Under the pieces are notes generated by a model, which worked only from the letters and a program-made list of their open reading frames with translations, was not told where the DNA came from and ran no database searches. The position numbers and the translations under genes were made by a program. From NCBI RefSeq assembly GCF_004771005.1, contig NZ_RQHV01000062.1, positions 124,001 through 188,000 of the forward strand: a stretch of DNA of 64,000 nt, written 5' to 3'. The stretch comes from Leptospira ilyithenensis. Its GTDB lineage: Bacteria; Spirochaetota; Leptospiria; Leptospirales; Leptospiraceae. Shown piece after piece: positions 61,859-64,000 of the stretch; position 1 is the first letter of the stretch; the number at the start of each line of letters is the position of its first letter.

Positions 61859-62253
61859 AAAAACTGAAGATAGACATTTCCGACTTTGAGAGCCTGTCCT
61901 TTCATTCAAAACAGGCGGTAAAGTTCCTTTTGGAAAATTACCCACCGAAAAACGTAGACGAGATGAATATCGGGCAGGCAGAGTTTGTTTTTCCTTTGAA
62001 ATGGAAGGCCGAAATTTTAGGTTCCGTTTTCGAATGGATTGTGTCCGAGATGGGTTCGGTAACTTTGCGACTTGCAGAACATCCCAGATATGCCCGCAAC
62101 CCGCCTCCGATTTTTTATGTAAGCCTTGGTAAATACGAGCCTGCCGAATTCCTTTGGGAAGATCCTGAGGGAAATCCGATCGATTTGTTTTTTGAATCCG
62201 GAAAAACTCTCATTCTGGATAAAGTGAAACTTTATTTGCAGTCGTTGTCTTAG
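61855..62253 (+). CDS. Hypothetical protein
   Basis: This 132-residue soluble protein starts at TTG 61855, overlapping the previous stop by 4 nt. It has KIDISDFESLSFHSKQAVKF and later PPIFYVSLGKYEPAEFLWED. No signal, membrane segment or known family is seen. It appears cotranscribed with the LIC_10091-like gene. Confidence 0.6.
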   Translation: MKKLKIDISDFESLSFHSKQAVKFLLENYPPKNVDEMNIGQAEFVFPLKWKAEILGSVFEWIVSEMGSVTLRLAEHPRYARNPPPIFYVSLGKYEPAEFLWEDPEGNPIDLFFESGKTLILDKVKLYLQSLS

Positions 62254-62353
62254 TTTTCGAAAATTTTTCGAAAGAGAAGATACGGTAAAATTTTTCTTTT
62301 TGCAACCGGATGGGGACTTTTAGACTCAGACTTGACAGAAAGGAAAATACAAT

Positions 62354-63376
<1,023 letters not shown>

Positions 63377-63465
63377 GCAATCCATGGACATCCTGGCAGA
63401 CTTGTTATGCTGGGATGGACTTGACCTCGGAAAAATCTTGCCAAGAAACATTCCTACACAAAACA

Positions 63466-63503
63466 TGTGTTATTCAGTTTGATCCGGCAGACTGAATAAC
63501 ACA
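63466..63503. repeat. Perfect 13-bp inverted repeat upstream of lipoprotein gene
   Basis: TGTGTTATTCAGT (63466-63478) and ACTGAATAACACA (63491-63503) surround a 12-nt loop. The element lies 25 nt before ATG 63528. There is no T-run on the plus strand after it. It may act as an operator or as a structured 5' leader. Confidence 0.65.
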
Positions 63504-63527
63504 AATTAAAAATCTAAGAGATGGCAA

Positions 63528-64000
63528 ATGTTTAAAAATTTATTAGTAGTTGTATCTTTGTTAGGATTTGTTCAATGTTCGTCGGTCTCTTTCAAAGAGT
63601 CCGATCTTGGCAATGATCCTAAAATCCCTTTTACAGCATTCAATCCGAAACCAGGTGTGGATGTGTTCAATACTTTGAGAGTCGATATCATCCGACAGTA
63701 TAGAACTGTAACGACTCAGAATGCAAACGGAACCGTTACACAAAGAAGAGAAAGAGTGGAGGACCAGCCTGCGGGGATTGAGCTGGGGAACGGTCTTTTT
63801 TTGGATGCAAATCAAAATCTAATCTTGAGTTTAATTGATGTACTCGGTTTAAGAAACAAAGACAAATTCAAAGTTACTCAAAAAGCATCGGGATTTATGT
63901 CCAATGATGTGATTCTTACAAAAGACGGACAACATCTGACTCTTGATACTGGTGGCATACTAGGCGGAAAAACGGAATATATGGTTACTTCGGGTTCGGT
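63528..64000 (+). CDS. Lipoprotein, 3' truncated by window edge
   Basis: This reading frame runs off the window. ATG 63528 begins a signal peptide with lipobox SLLGFVQCSS (Cys17). The mature region reads NTLRVDIIRQYRTVTTQ, GIELGNGLFLDANQNLILSL, LIDVLGLRNKDKFKVTQ and continues to the end. Beta-rich composition suggests a surface or periplasmic lipoprotein. The family is not recognised from the partial sequence. Confidence 0.8.
   Translation, partial: MFKNLLVVVSLLGFVQCSSVSFKESDLGNDPKIPFTAFNPKPGVDVFNTLRVDIIRQYRTVTTQNANGTVTQRRERVEDQPAGIELGNGLFLDANQNLILSLIDVLGLRNKDKFKVTQKASGFMSNDVILTKDGQHLTLDTGGILGGKTEYMVTSGS

Overview
The window looks like chromosomal DNA of a spirochaete of the genus Leptospira, most likely a free-living rather than a pathogenic species. 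The grounds are moderate GC (about 40 %, by eye), many small lipoproteins with loose lipoboxes (for example LSSC, LSCAG, VIGC), a large set of membrane sensors (7TMR-DISM proteins, multi-GAF and multi-PAS proteins, SpoIIE-type phosphatase), a lipoprotein resembling the LIC_10091 family, and split or scattered metabolic genes. This assignment is inference from family content. No rRNA is present. Two tRNAs (Tyr, Thr) lie at 45.6-45.7 kb.

Layout. 0-7.8 kb: a truncated gene, a HAD phosphatase, a Uma2 nuclease-like protein, a methyltransferase, dapF convergent with an acyltransferase over a shared terminator, small exported proteins, a decayed PIN toxin gene and a sugar-type symporter. 7.8-14.5 kb: a minus-strand signalling block made of a SpoIIE phosphatase, an EAL c-di-GMP phosphodiesterase with receiver, and a hybrid histidine kinase carrying a FixL-like PAS. 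14.8-16.1 kb: a PLAT-domain protein behind a perfect palindromic operator and followed by strong inverted repeats. 16.1-19.2 kb: a thiolase / hydroxyacyl-CoA dehydrogenase operon. 19.3-20.7 kb: a short accessory patch with a HigA-like antitoxin, the remnant of its toxin, a DUF2721 protein and flanking 23-bp direct repeats. 20.7-25.9 kb: an MFS exporter, then an AlkC-like repair protein, two lipoproteins, an LpqC-type esterase and a short-chain dehydrogenase in one tight plus-strand operon.

25.9-38.1 kb is dense in probable cyclic-nucleotide signalling: two stand-alone cyclic-nucleotide-binding proteins in an operon with an ankyrin protein and an M23 peptidase, a membrane LuxR-type regulator opposite an ankyrin lipoprotein, then an intact class III cyclase preceded in the same operon by a 7TM multi-GAF protein whose cyclase domain has lost key catalytic residues. 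38.1-40 kb: a spore-photoproduct-lyase-like radical SAM protein overlapping a nucleosidase-like gene. 40-48.9 kb: glutathione peroxidase, a ChaN-like protein, a zinc-ribbon class A penicillin-binding protein, the tRNAs, the N-terminal half of transketolase on its own, a SirB1-family protein and a polyprenyl diphosphate synthase. 48.9-57 kb: a 7TMR histidine kinase with a large insertion in its dimerisation domain, a Thr-rich lipoprotein, a ClC exchanger, and the conserved trio RimB-like protease / 7TM-transglutaminase / RimK-like ligase. 57-64 kb: an ECF-S-like membrane protein, MazG, an M14 carboxypeptidase interrupted by one in-frame TGA, a formylglycine-enzyme-like lipoprotein, further lipoproteins and a patatin.

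The least explained items are the PLAT protein with its palindromic operator, the cyclase/pseudo-cyclase pair close to the CNB proteins, the UGA-interrupted carboxypeptidase, the SPL-like/nucleosidase pair, and the repeat-flanked toxin-antitoxin relic. No CRISPR array, transposase, phage gene or biosynthetic cluster was seen.
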